From positions 1 through 64,000 of the forward strand of contig NZ_FOKE01000002.1 of the NCBI RefSeq assembly GCF_900112065.1: DNA of 64,000 nt. Direction: 5' to 3'. The DNA is from Cohnella sp. OV330 (GTDB lineage Bacteria > Bacillota > Bacilli > Paenibacillales > Paenibacillaceae). Within the stretch, counting starts at the first letter, position 1; every line of letters begins with the position of its first letter. The position numbers were made by a program, and so were the translations under genes. Positions 28,065 through 36,980 of the stretch are shown here, one piece after another. A model generated the notes under the pieces. The model did no database searches and was not told the origin of the DNA. It saw only the letters and a list, made by a program, of their open reading frames with translations.

Positions 28065-28790
28065 ATGCAGGACATTCAGTATTCGACGGTAATCGCGGAG
28101 GACGAGGATCTGATCCGCAGCGGCCTGATCCGCAAAATCGAGCAAAGCCGCCAAAGCTTCTCTATCGTCGGCGAAGCCGCGCACGGCCAGGAAGCGTGGG
28201 AGCTGGTCAGGCGGCTGCAGCCGCAAGTGCTCGTCACGGACATTCGCATGCCCGTGATGGACGGGCTCAAGCTGATCGAAGAAGTGCATAAATATTATCC
28301 GCACACTGCGGTCATCATCGCCAGCGGATACGCCGATTTCGAATATGCCCGGCAGGCGATGAAATTTAACGTCAAGCACTATTTGCTGAAGCCGGTCAAG
28401 CTGCAGGACCTGACGGACGTGCTGGACGACGTCCGGGCGCAGCTGTCGAAGGAGCCCATCATCGAAGTGAACGACATCGAGAAAACGGTGCAGCGAATCC
28501 AACAGTATTTGCGGGAGCATTTTCACGAGGAGATCAGCCTGGAGCAGCTCTCGAAGCAGTTCAGCTTCTCGTCCGCGTATTTAAGTAAAATATTTCTCAA
28601 GCACGTCGGCGAAGCGCCTTCGAAGTACATCGCCACGCTTCGGATCAACGAAGCGAAGCGCCTGCTCAAGCAGCGCAAGGACCTGCCCGTCAAGGCGGTC
28701 GGCGAGCAAGTCGGCTATGCCGATCCGTTTTATTTCAGTCGCATCTTCAAGCAGGCGACCGGCATGACGCCGCGCGAATTCCAGAAGTGA
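28065..28790 (+). CDS. Compact YesN-type response regulator (REC plus AraC DNA-binding)
   Basis: The 241-residue product has a receiver domain (residues 6-125: acidic ED pair, phospho-acceptor Asp in LVTDIRMPVMDG, Lys in YLLKPVK) joined almost directly to an AraC-type double helix-turn-helix (140-240, LEQLSKQFSFSSAYLSKIFL and VGYADPFYFSRIFKQATGMT). Many YesN proteins are longer because of a linker domain that is missing here. It should activate the divergent fucoside operon when phosphorylated by the kinase next to it. The ribosome binding site AAGGAGTGA overlaps the kinase stop region. Confidence 0.93.
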   Translation: MQDIQYSTVIAEDEDLIRSGLIRKIEQSRQSFSIVGEAAHGQEAWELVRRLQPQVLVTDIRMPVMDGLKLIEEVHKYYPHTAVIIASGYADFEYARQAMKFNVKHYLLKPVKLQDLTDVLDDVRAQLSKEPIIEVNDIEKTVQRIQQYLREHFHEEISLEQLSKQFSFSSAYLSKIFLKHVGEAPSKYIATLRINEAKRLLKQRKDLPVKAVGEQVGYADPFYFSRIFKQATGMTPREFQK

Positions 28791-28848
28791 ACGCGGCGAA
28801 GCGGCGTCAGCCGGGTACGGACTTCGCAGTCCGCGCTTGCGACAGAAG

Positions 28849-28875
28849 AGGGCGGCCTCCGGGCCGCCCTTTTTG
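28849..28875 (+). terminator. Terminator after the YesM/YesN pair
   Basis: GGGCGGCC pairs with GGCCGCCC over a short loop and is followed by TTTTT. It ends just before the convergent nucleoside hydrolase gene. Confidence 0.88.
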
Positions 28876-28886
28876 CGCGCGATTTT

Positions 28887-29822
28887 CTATTTCCCTTGTC
28901 CGGAAGCTTTCAGCTCGTGAAAAAGCTGAAGCTTCGCATACAGATCCTCTAAAATAAACCGGGAATCCACGCTCTTATAAACCCGGATCGGCCTGCGTGT
29001 CCCAGCGTGGATATAGCCCATATCCTCCCCGATCACCGGCGCGTGCCGAAGCTCGCAATCGAAGTTCTGATCGTCGATCAGCAGGGATACCGCCGGCGAA
29101 TCGCCCATATTCCACGACTCACCCGGCGGCCAGCGCGGCGAATGGATCGGCAGCAGGTTAAATGCCTCCAGCTGGCGGAACAGGTACGCGCCGATTTCTC
29201 CCCACGGCTTCACTTTGACGGCAAGCTCGGCCAGCGAGACGCGCGGCATTTTATAGACGTCCCTTGGAACCTGCCACAGCGGGATGTCGGACCCGAACAC
29301 GATGTCGTTCGCGGCGATGTCGTTGCCGAGATTGAATTCCTCTCCGCCGTCCGGATAAGCGCCGCCGCCGATCCAGACGGCCGTCAGCCTGCCGGCAATT
29401 TCGGGCTTGGCCCTGTAGGCCGCAGCGAGGTCGGTCATCGCGCCGAGGAAGATCGCGAACAGCGGCTCGCGCGTATCGTCGCGCATCGCTTCGTCCATGA
29501 TGAATTGCGCGCCTTCGCTGACGATCGGGGCTTCGGGGTTCAGCCGTCCGGGGGAGCCCCGGTAAACCGGGTAATCCCCGCTCATATCCATCAACGCGAG
29601 AATCCGCTTGATCTCATCGAACGACTGCTCCATCGACGTCTCCGTCCGGTGCGTGCCGAAATGCGTCGCGACAAAGCCGCGAATGTTCAGCTTGGGCGTC
29701 AGCAGCGCCTGTACGATCGCAAATTGGTCGTCCGCCTCGTTCGCCGCATCGGAGTTGACGATGACGCGGACGCGTTTGCTTGCCGGAACCCGGTAAGGAA
29801 ACTTTTCGAAAATGGCGTTCAC
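28887..29822 (-). CDS. Nucleoside hydrolase-like protein with variant metal motif
   Basis: The 311-residue product fits the inosine-uridine nucleoside hydrolase fold, with a calcium-binding cluster near the start and GAMTDLAAAYRAKPEIAGRL in the middle. The usual DTDxxxDD motif is replaced by NSDAANEADDQFA, seen in a side branch of the family whose substrates are less sure. It may cleave an N- or O-glycosidic bond in a ribose-like compound; closeness to the fucoside locus raises the chance of a sugar-derived substrate. The GTG at 29822 follows AAAGGGGAG. The 262 bases between it and the next gene hold no feature I could support. Confidence 0.75.
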   Translation of the reverse strand: MNAIFEKFPYRVPASKRVRVIVNSDAANEADDQFAIVQALLTPKLNIRGFVATHFGTHRTETSMEQSFDEIKRILALMDMSGDYPVYRGSPGRLNPEAPIVSEGAQFIMDEAMRDDTREPLFAIFLGAMTDLAAAYRAKPEIAGRLTAVWIGGGAYPDGGEEFNLGNDIAANDIVFGSDIPLWQVPRDVYKMPRVSLAELAVKVKPWGEIGAYLFRQLEAFNLLPIHSPRWPPGESWNMGDSPAVSLLIDDQNFDCELRHAPVIGEDMGYIHAGTRRPIRVYKSVDSRFILEDLYAKLQLFHELKASGQGK

Positions 29823-30084
29823 GCCGAATCTCCCCTTTCCCTGATCATGGAGTTAAAAACGCTTTCGGACATGATTATAAATCCGCTTTTCTGGTTTGGA
29901 CATGTACATTCATCTTCAAAAAATGGACAATTTGGACGCGAATAGGCAGGCGGCTACCGAATTTGAACGGGTTGAAGAAAAAGGGCGCGGATCTGTAAGT
30001 TGGCGCCGAATTCGGAGAATCGTGCGTAGAACGACGGCGTTTGGTTTAACTTACTCCTAGAAACCTTTGAAGGAGTGATACGAC

Positions 30085-30981
30085 ATGACCCCAACCAATC
30101 AGACGACCAGTCCGACCGAGACGCCGACGCGTCCGTCCCATGTCCCGCCGCAGCACCAAGATCAACAGCCCGGCATTCAGAGCGATATGTATCCGGCCCC
30201 CGAGGTCGAATCTCCGACATACAAAGCCGCGGGCAAGCTGCTCGGAAAGGTCGCGCTCATTACGGGCGGCGACAGCGGGATCGGCCGCTCGGTCGCCATT
30301 ACGTTCGCCAAGGAAGGCGCGGACGTCGCGATTTTGTACCTTAGCGAGTACACCGACGCGCGCGAGACGCAGCGCCAAGTGGAGGCCGAGGGCCGCAAAT
30401 GCATCATTTTGGACGGCGATGTCGGCGACCCGGCTTTTTGCAAGCAGGCCGTCGATCAGACGGTGTCCCAGCTCGGCAAGCTCGACGTGCTCGTGAACAA
30501 CGCCGCGGAGCAGCATCCGCAGAAGACGATCGAGGATATCACGCCGGAGCAGCTGGAGAAAACGTTCCGCACGAACGTCTTCGGCATGTTCTACCTGACG
30601 CAGGCGGCGATGCCGCATCTGAAAAAGGGCGCCGCGATCATTAACACGACGTCTATTACCGCCTACCGCGGCAGTCCGGAGCTGCTCGACTACAGCTCGA
30701 CCAAGGGCGCGATCGTCGCCTTCACCCGCTCCCTCTCGGGCAACGTGGTGGACAAAGGCATTCGCGTCAACGCCGTCGCGCCGGGGCCGATCTGGACGCC
30801 GCTCATTCCTTCGACCTTCGACGAGCAAAAGGTGGCGAAGTTCGGCACCGACAGCCCGATGAAGCGGCCGGGGCAGCCCGACGAGCTCGCGCCGGCCTAT
30901 GTCTACCTCGCGTGCGAGGATTCCTCGTACGTGACGGGCCAGGTGCTCCACGTCAACGGGGGCACCGTCATTAACGGCTGA
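30085..30981 (+). CDS. Short-chain dehydrogenase/reductase (YhdF/YhxC-like)
   Basis: The 298-residue product has a Pro/Gln-rich N-terminal tail of about 50 residues and then a classic SDR fold: TGGDSGIGRS for the cofactor, NNAAEQHP, the Ser-Tyr-Lys triad in TTSITAYRGSPELLDYSSTKG and PGPIWTPLIP. Such tailed enzymes in Bacillus are general-stress oxidoreductases, often compared with glucose dehydrogenase. The true substrate is unknown. GAAGGAGTG precedes the ATG. No sigma-B promoter could be placed with confidence. Confidence 0.9.
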   Translation: MTPTNQTTSPTETPTRPSHVPPQHQDQQPGIQSDMYPAPEVESPTYKAAGKLLGKVALITGGDSGIGRSVAITFAKEGADVAILYLSEYTDARETQRQVEAEGRKCIILDGDVGDPAFCKQAVDQTVSQLGKLDVLVNNAAEQHPQKTIEDITPEQLEKTFRTNVFGMFYLTQAAMPHLKKGAAIINTTSITAYRGSPELLDYSSTKGAIVAFTRSLSGNVVDKGIRVNAVAPGPIWTPLIPSTFDEQKVAKFGTDSPMKRPGQPDELAPAYVYLACEDSSYVTGQVLHVNGGTVING

Positions 30982-30982
30982 G

Positions 30983-31032
30983 TAAAAAAGAGCACCGCTC
31001 CAGGCGAATCGTTAGCCCGGGGCGGTGCTTTT
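30983..31032. terminator. Bidirectional terminator between SDR and MATE genes
   Basis: AGCACCGC (30991-30998) pairs with GCGGTGCT (31022-31029). A-rich sequence on the left and TTTTC on the right let it act on both converging transcripts. Confidence 0.85.
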
Positions 31033-31052
31033 CATTTGTGAGACAACCTAAA

Positions 31053-32399
31053 TCAGCCGTGTGCTTCCTTGAGCCGAACCGCATGCCAATCCGTCCTGTA
31101 ATAACGTACGGCCACGGTCGTGCCAAGGACGGTCAGGAACGTATATAACGCGAGCCAGGCGCCCATGCTTCCCCAACCGGCCACCTGAACGAACAGGTAC
31201 GTGAGCGGCACGAACAGCAGGAAACTGAGCGCGAGCGACGCCCGCATGAGGAACGTCGTATCGCCGATGCCGCGTAGCCCGCCCGCGTAAAAGTTGTATA
31301 TTCCGTCGAAAATCTGGAGGTAGGCCGACACCTGAATGAGATGCGCCGCCGTCTCGTACACGAGCGGATCGTCGCTGAACATCCGCGCGATCGGGACCGC
31401 CCAGACGAGCTCCGCCGTGCCGAGCAGGAGCAGGAACAGACTGCCGAGCACCGCCGTATCGGTGCCCGCCTTGCGCGCGAGCAGCGGCTTGCCGCGGCCA
31501 ATCTCCTGTCCGACGAGGATCGTCGCCGTCGATCCGAAGGCGAATGCCGGCATGAAGCCGAACGACATGACGTTCAGCGCCACCTCGTTTGCCGCGAGGG
31601 CCGCGTCCCCGATCCTTGCGACGAACATCGTGAAGATGTACATCGACACGCTCATCGAAAACTCCATCAGACCGAGCTTGCCGCTCTCTTGGGCGACGAG
31701 CCGAAGCTCCCGCCAATCCGGCTTCGGAAAGGACCGCGTGCCGAACTTGCCGTGCATCGGTCCGTAAAATACAACCAGGCACAGGAGCAGCTGGATCGCC
31801 TCCCCGATGAGGATCGCCCAGCCGGCCCCCTTGACGCCGAGCTCGGGCAAACCCAGCTCGCCGTTAACGAAGCCGTAGGTCAGGCCGATCATGATCAGAT
31901 TGGATACGATCGCGACGATCATCGAGATGCGCGTGTTGCCCACGCCGCGGAAGAAGCCGTGGAACACGAAGCTGACGATGCCGAAAGCCATCGCGTAAAA
32001 TCTCAGCTCCAAATAGTCGGCGCCCGTCCGCACGACGTTGTCGGATCCGCCGGTGAGCGCGAGCACGCCATCGCTCGCCAGCCATCCCGCCAGCACGATC
32101 AGCGCGCCGATGCCGACGCTGGCTGTCAACGCCAGATAAGTCCGGCCGATCCCCTTGCGCATCTCCCCCGCCCCGTAATTTTGCGCGACGAGGTAGTTGA
32201 CCGTATGCCCGATGCCCGAAAACAGCGCGAACACGTTGTACATAATAATATTAGAGACGCCGACGACGGCAATGATGACGATGCCCAGATGCCCCACCAT
32301 GATCAGGTTAACCGTGCCCGTCACCGTCTGGGTGGCGAACGCGAACAAGGACGGCAGCGCGAGCATCATGATTTGAAGCCAATTGCGGAGTAATGGCAT
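31053..32399 (-). CDS. MATE family efflux transporter
   Basis: The 448-residue product has about twelve membrane segments in two homologous halves, beginning MPLLRNWLQIMMLALPSLFA with MVGHLGIVIIAVVGVSNI in the first half and GQEIGRGKPLLARKAGTDTA in the second, as in NorM/YojI-type exporters that swap cations for drugs or metabolites. The ATG at 32399 is preferred to the upstream ATG-opened frame at 32462, since the added stretch is polar and lacks a ribosome binding site, while AGAGG precedes 32399. No regulator gene is adjacent. Confidence 0.9.
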   Translation of the reverse strand: MPLLRNWLQIMMLALPSLFAFATQTVTGTVNLIMVGHLGIVIIAVVGVSNIIMYNVFALFSGIGHTVNYLVAQNYGAGEMRKGIGRTYLALTASVGIGALIVLAGWLASDGVLALTGGSDNVVRTGADYLELRFYAMAFGIVSFVFHGFFRGVGNTRISMIVAIVSNLIMIGLTYGFVNGELGLPELGVKGAGWAILIGEAIQLLLCLVVFYGPMHGKFGTRSFPKPDWRELRLVAQESGKLGLMEFSMSVSMYIFTMFVARIGDAALAANEVALNVMSFGFMPAFAFGSTATILVGQEIGRGKPLLARKAGTDTAVLGSLFLLLLGTAELVWAVPIARMFSDDPLVYETAAHLIQVSAYLQIFDGIYNFYAGGLRGIGDTTFLMRASLALSFLLFVPLTYLFVQVAGWGSMGAWLALYTFLTVLGTTVAVRYYRTDWHAVRLKEAHG

Positions 32400-32482
32400 G
32401 ATGATAGGAACCTCTTTTGTCGGATGTTCATTTAGTCTGCATGAGGCTTTGCGGGAAGTCAATGGGGCTTATGCGCAGTGAC

Positions 32483-32511
32483 TTGCGGAATTCACGCCGG
32501 TCCGCTACATT
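32483..32511 (+). promoter_or_regulatory. Probable promoter of the 32623 gene
   Basis: TTGCGG (32483-32488), a 17-base spacer and TACATT (32506-32511) fit a sigma-A promoter moderately well. Transcription from about 32518 would give a leader of about 105 bases, close to the length of the paralogue's leader. Confidence 0.45.
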
Positions 32512-32540
32512 AGTTACATATTGGTGAGATACATATTGGT

Positions 32541-32600
32541 GTGAAGCACACGCCGTTCGCGCAGCGAATCCTCGGATTCGCGGCCCGGGCGGTTTTTTTT
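32541..32600 (+). promoter_or_regulatory. Attenuator-like leader with conserved 15-base element (copy 2)
   Basis: GTGAAGCACACGCCG (32541-32555) is identical to the element before the other nuclease-like gene. It can form a GTGTG/CACAC mini-stem. A strong inner hairpin follows (GCGAATC 32564-32570 with GATTCGC 32575-32581, loop CTCG), an outer CGCC/GGCG pairing and T8 (32593-32600). AGGAGG at 32609 and the ATG at 32623 come right after, so a terminator lies inside the leader. Confidence 0.68.
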
Positions 32601-32622
32601 ATTCTATTAGGAGGGGATTTAT

Positions 32623-33399
32623 ATGCAAAATATCGTGAAGAGCCGCCTTTTCGCGGTTGAACGCATGCTTGTTCAGTTGCGATCCGCCGAACTCCTTCCC
32701 GATGAGTCGGCCGGGCAGAATCAACTCGCCTTCGAGGCCGCTTTTGCGGCTTGGTGGCGACAAGTTCTTAGGAAGTCTTCGCCTCGCGGCCGAGCTAGGT
32801 TGGCCGGCGGATTGTCGCATGCTTCACTTTACTTTCTACGCTATGTATGGTGGCCCGCTTTCCGTTCGCTCTCCGGACTGATCCCCGAATACGAGGTTGT
32901 CGACTACAAGGACGGCTACCGCTATGTCGACTTCGTCTATCTAACGAACGGGCTCCGAATCGCCATCGAGCTGGACGTCCGCGGACCGCATCGCCTCCAC
33001 CTTTCCTCCGCCGAGTTCGAAGACGAGCTCATGCGCCAGAATTATATGGTACTCGACCGCTGGCTCATGCTCCGCTTTCCGTTCCTGATGCTCCGCGACA
33101 AGCCGCGGCAGTGCCAGCAACTGCGGCTGCAAATGCTTGGGAGCGCGAGGGGCGAGCACGCTGCCGCTTTTAATGCGCTTGGCGCGCAAGAAAAACGAGT
33201 TCTCGCCCATATATGTCGCTCTGTAAAACCTATTAGCCCCGCTCAGATCGCCGTCTCATTGGACATGCATCGCAATACCGCATTAAAGTATCTCGCGCAC
33301 CTTAAGAAAGCCGGCTTCGTCGCCCCTATAAACCCTGCACACAAAGTGATAAGGAAATATCAAGTCGTTCGCGAGAAAATTCCTTATCACTTTTTCTGA
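32623..33399 (+). CDS. PD-(D/E)XK-like nuclease with winged-helix domain (copy 2)
   Basis: The 258-residue product is a paralogue of the 8328-8975 protein. Residues 85-195 hold the nuclease-like core: YFLRYVWWPAF, EYEVVDYKDGYRYVDFVY, IAIELDVRGPHRLHL, an alpha helix ending DELMRQNYMVLDRW, then CQQLRLQMLG. Candidate active-site residues are the Asp of YVD and the Glu/Asp of IELD. Residues 200-250 look like a winged helix (AQIAVSLDMHRNTALKYLAH). The N-terminal 60 residues are extra. It could cut or bind DNA at the palindromic repeats 47 bases downstream, or regulate its own leader; both are inference. AGGAGG lies nine bases before the ATG. Confidence 0.72.
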   Translation: MQNIVKSRLFAVERMLVQLRSAELLPDESAGQNQLAFEAAFAAWWRQVLRKSSPRGRARLAGGLSHASLYFLRYVWWPAFRSLSGLIPEYEVVDYKDGYRYVDFVYLTNGLRIAIELDVRGPHRLHLSSAEFEDELMRQNYMVLDRWLMLRFPFLMLRDKPRQCQQLRLQMLGSARGEHAAAFNALGAQEKRVLAHICRSVKPISPAQIAVSLDMHRNTALKYLAHLKKAGFVAPINPAHKVIRKYQVVREKIPYHFF

Positions 33400-33417
33400 T
33401 CGGGTTGGGGCGGATGT

Positions 33418-33656
33418 ACCCGCGACGCGACAGGCGAATAGGCGAGAACCGCACAATTTTTGTGCGGTTCTGGAGTCGCGGGCGCAGCGGACGGCGGCGG
33501 GAGCGTGAGTACCCGCGGCGCGGCAGGCGATATTGTCAGAACCGCACAATTTTTGTGCGATTCTGGAGTCGCAAACCCGCCGCGGACGACGGCGAGAGCG
33601 GAAATTCCCCCTGCCAGCGCGCGAACGCAAAAAACCGCACAATTTCTGTGCGGTTC
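33418..33656. repeat. Tandem array of 25-base palindromes, 93-bp period
   Basis: Three copies of a palindrome made of arms GAACCGCACAA and TTGTGCGGTTC around TTT start at 33446, 33539 and 33632, exactly 93 bases apart. Copy 1 is perfect, copy 2 has one arm mismatch, copy 3 has two changes. The GC-rich sequence between copies is also related (GTACCCGCGACGCGACAGGC before copy 1, a variant before copy 2), so the unit is the full 93 bp. The array fills the gap between the nuclease-like gene and prkA. Confidence 0.9.
33629..33656 (-). terminator. Terminator of prkA made by the third palindrome
   Basis: On the minus strand AACCGCACA pairs with TGTGCGGTT and is followed by six Ts, 26 bases past the prkA stop. 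The third array copy therefore doubles as the prkA terminator; the other two lack a U-run. Confidence 0.8.
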
Positions 33657-33682
33657 ACCCACGTCCGGCTAACGCCCAGCGC

Positions 33683-35578
<1,896 letters not shown>

Positions 35579-35647
35579 GCCGCTATCCTCCCTGTCTCTC
35601 TGTCTGTCTATCGGTGTGACCATTCATCGTCTTCGCAACGTACTCTA

Positions 35648-35676
35648 TACCTATGCGGGGAGGTGGACGAATTTGC
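35648..35676 (-). promoter_or_regulatory. Possible sigma-E-like promoter of prkA
   Basis: On the minus strand GCAAATT (35676-35670), a 14-base gap and CATAGGTA (35655-35648) partly match the mother-cell sigma-E pattern (ATATT and CATA). The -10 fits only in its CATA core, so this is tentative. Confidence 0.3.
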
Positions 35677-35702
35677 CCCGAAAACGGGATGAAAATAAAT
35701 GA

Positions 35703-35714
35703 CCGTGCTATAAT
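35703..35714 (+). promoter_or_regulatory. Extended -10 promoter of the DUF2161 gene
   Basis: TGCTATAAT (35706-35714) is a perfect extended -10 element 32 bases before the GTG start. No good -35 is present, which is tolerated by extended -10 promoters. Confidence 0.5.
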
Positions 35715-35746
35715 GTACGAATCAAGCGGCGAACGGGGGAAGCGGC

Positions 35747-36673
35747 GTGGCGGTCAAATACGAGACGGAACTGTATCCTGCGCTGAAAGCGTTCTGGACG
35801 GCGAGAGGCTACGAGGTTAAAGCGGAGGTCAAGGGCTGCGACCTGGTCGCGATCCGGCCCGACGAATCGCTGCCCGTCATCGTCGAGATGAAAAAGACGT
35901 TCACGCTCGCGCTGCTGCTCCAAGGGCTTGAGCGTCAACGAACGGGCGCAGCCGTCTGGCTGGCCGTCGAGCGCAACCGGGTCAAGAAAGGCGCGCACAA
36001 CCAGCGCTTCGGGGAGATCTCGGATCTATGCCGCAGGCTCTCCCTCGGCTTTATGACGGTGACCTTTTATAAAACCAAGCCACCCGTCATCGAAGTATGG
36101 TGCGAGATCGGCAGCCCGCTGGCAGGTTCCATACCGGCCGCAGTCGCCGAAAACGTCGCCGAGCGATACGCGGCGGCGGCAATCGCTGCCCCGCTCCTGC
36201 CGGTCGCCGTGCCGACGGCCAGATCCGGCGGCCGGCGCAAAGGTACCGCCAAGCTGCTGAAGGAATTCGCCGGGCGCAGCGGCGATTATAATGTCGGCGG
36301 CAGCACGAAGCGCAAGCTCGTCACCGCCTATCGGGAGCGTGCGCTGCAGTGCGCGCTTGCGCTCCGCTGCGCGGACGCGCCGGCGCTCGCGCCGCGTCAG
36401 GTCGGCGCGCTAACCGGGGTCGCCGATCCCGGCCAGCTGCTGCGCAGCAATTATTACGGCTGGTTCGCCAAGGCCGGTCGCGGGCTGTACGCGTTGACGC
36501 CGGCCGGCCGGGCCGCGCTGCTTGAATATGCCGAAGCGGTCTCGTATTGGGCGACCCGCTTCCCGTGGGCAGCTGCTGCTGTTGCCGCAGAGCGAACCGA
36601 ATCCGACGCTGACGACGTTGGCGACATTTCAGAATCGGCTACCTATTATATAGAGGAGTTGCAGCGAAGATGA
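35747..36673 (+). CDS. DUF2161 family PD-(D/E)XK-type phosphodiesterase
   Basis: The 308-residue product starts VKYETELYPALKAFWTARGY and carries a nuclease-like core GCDLVAIRPDESLPVIVEMKK (Asp and Glu-x-Lys), which fits the DUF2161 family of putative PD-(D/E)XK phosphodiesterases. The C-terminal half includes RKGTAKLLKEFAGRSGDYN and a winged-helix-like region (LLRSNYYGWFAKAGRGLYAL). Substrate is unknown. The GTG at 35747 has GGGGGAA upstream. Its stop overlaps the Rieske gene (ATGA type), so the two are co-translated. Confidence 0.78.
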   Translation: MAVKYETELYPALKAFWTARGYEVKAEVKGCDLVAIRPDESLPVIVEMKKTFTLALLLQGLERQRTGAAVWLAVERNRVKKGAHNQRFGEISDLCRRLSLGFMTVTFYKTKPPVIEVWCEIGSPLAGSIPAAVAENVAERYAAAAIAAPLLPVAVPTARSGGRRKGTAKLLKEFAGRSGDYNVGGSTKRKLVTAYRERALQCALALRCADAPALAPRQVGALTGVADPGQLLRSNYYGWFAKAGRGLYALTPAGRAALLEYAEAVSYWATRFPWAAAAVAAERTESDADDVGDISESATYYIEELQRR

Positions 36674-36978
36674 GCGATTCACGCATTCCGCTCGGTTCTG
36701 CCGAGATGCTGGCCAACGTGCCCTTGTCGTTGGAAGTGGAAGGTAAACCCTACTGGCTGACGAAGGACGAAGAAGGACGCATCGCGCTCCTGCTTGCTTT
36801 TTGCCCGCATGCCGGCGGAGAAGTACTGCTCGCCGATGGCGATTTTTATTGCCCGCTTCATTACTGGACCTTCGACGGCAGCTCCGGCGCGTGCACGAAC
36901 CGCGACGACGAGCGCCTCATGCGCCGTGACGTCGAGCTCGTCGATGGCCAGCTGTATGCGAGCGGCCCCGATTATTAA
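36670..36978 (+). CDS. Rieske [2Fe-2S] ferredoxin-like protein
   Basis: The 102-residue product has the two Rieske boxes: CPHAGG (Cys and His, about residue 46) and CPLHYW (about residue 62), which bind a 2Fe-2S cluster. The rest is a single Rieske domain, as in soluble ferredoxin components or NirD-like electron carriers. No oxygenase is nearby. The four-base overlap with the DUF2161 gene suggests a shared role that cannot be named. Confidence 0.88.
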   Translation: MSDSRIPLGSAEMLANVPLSLEVEGKPYWLTKDEEGRIALLLAFCPHAGGEVLLADGDFYCPLHYWTFDGSSGACTNRDDERLMRRDVELVDGQLYASGPDY

Positions 36979-36980
36979 GC

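Noticed and set aside
33446..33656. CRISPR array with 25-base palindromic repeats
   Set aside because: The sequence between palindromes is itself repeated, only three copies occur and no cas genes are nearby.
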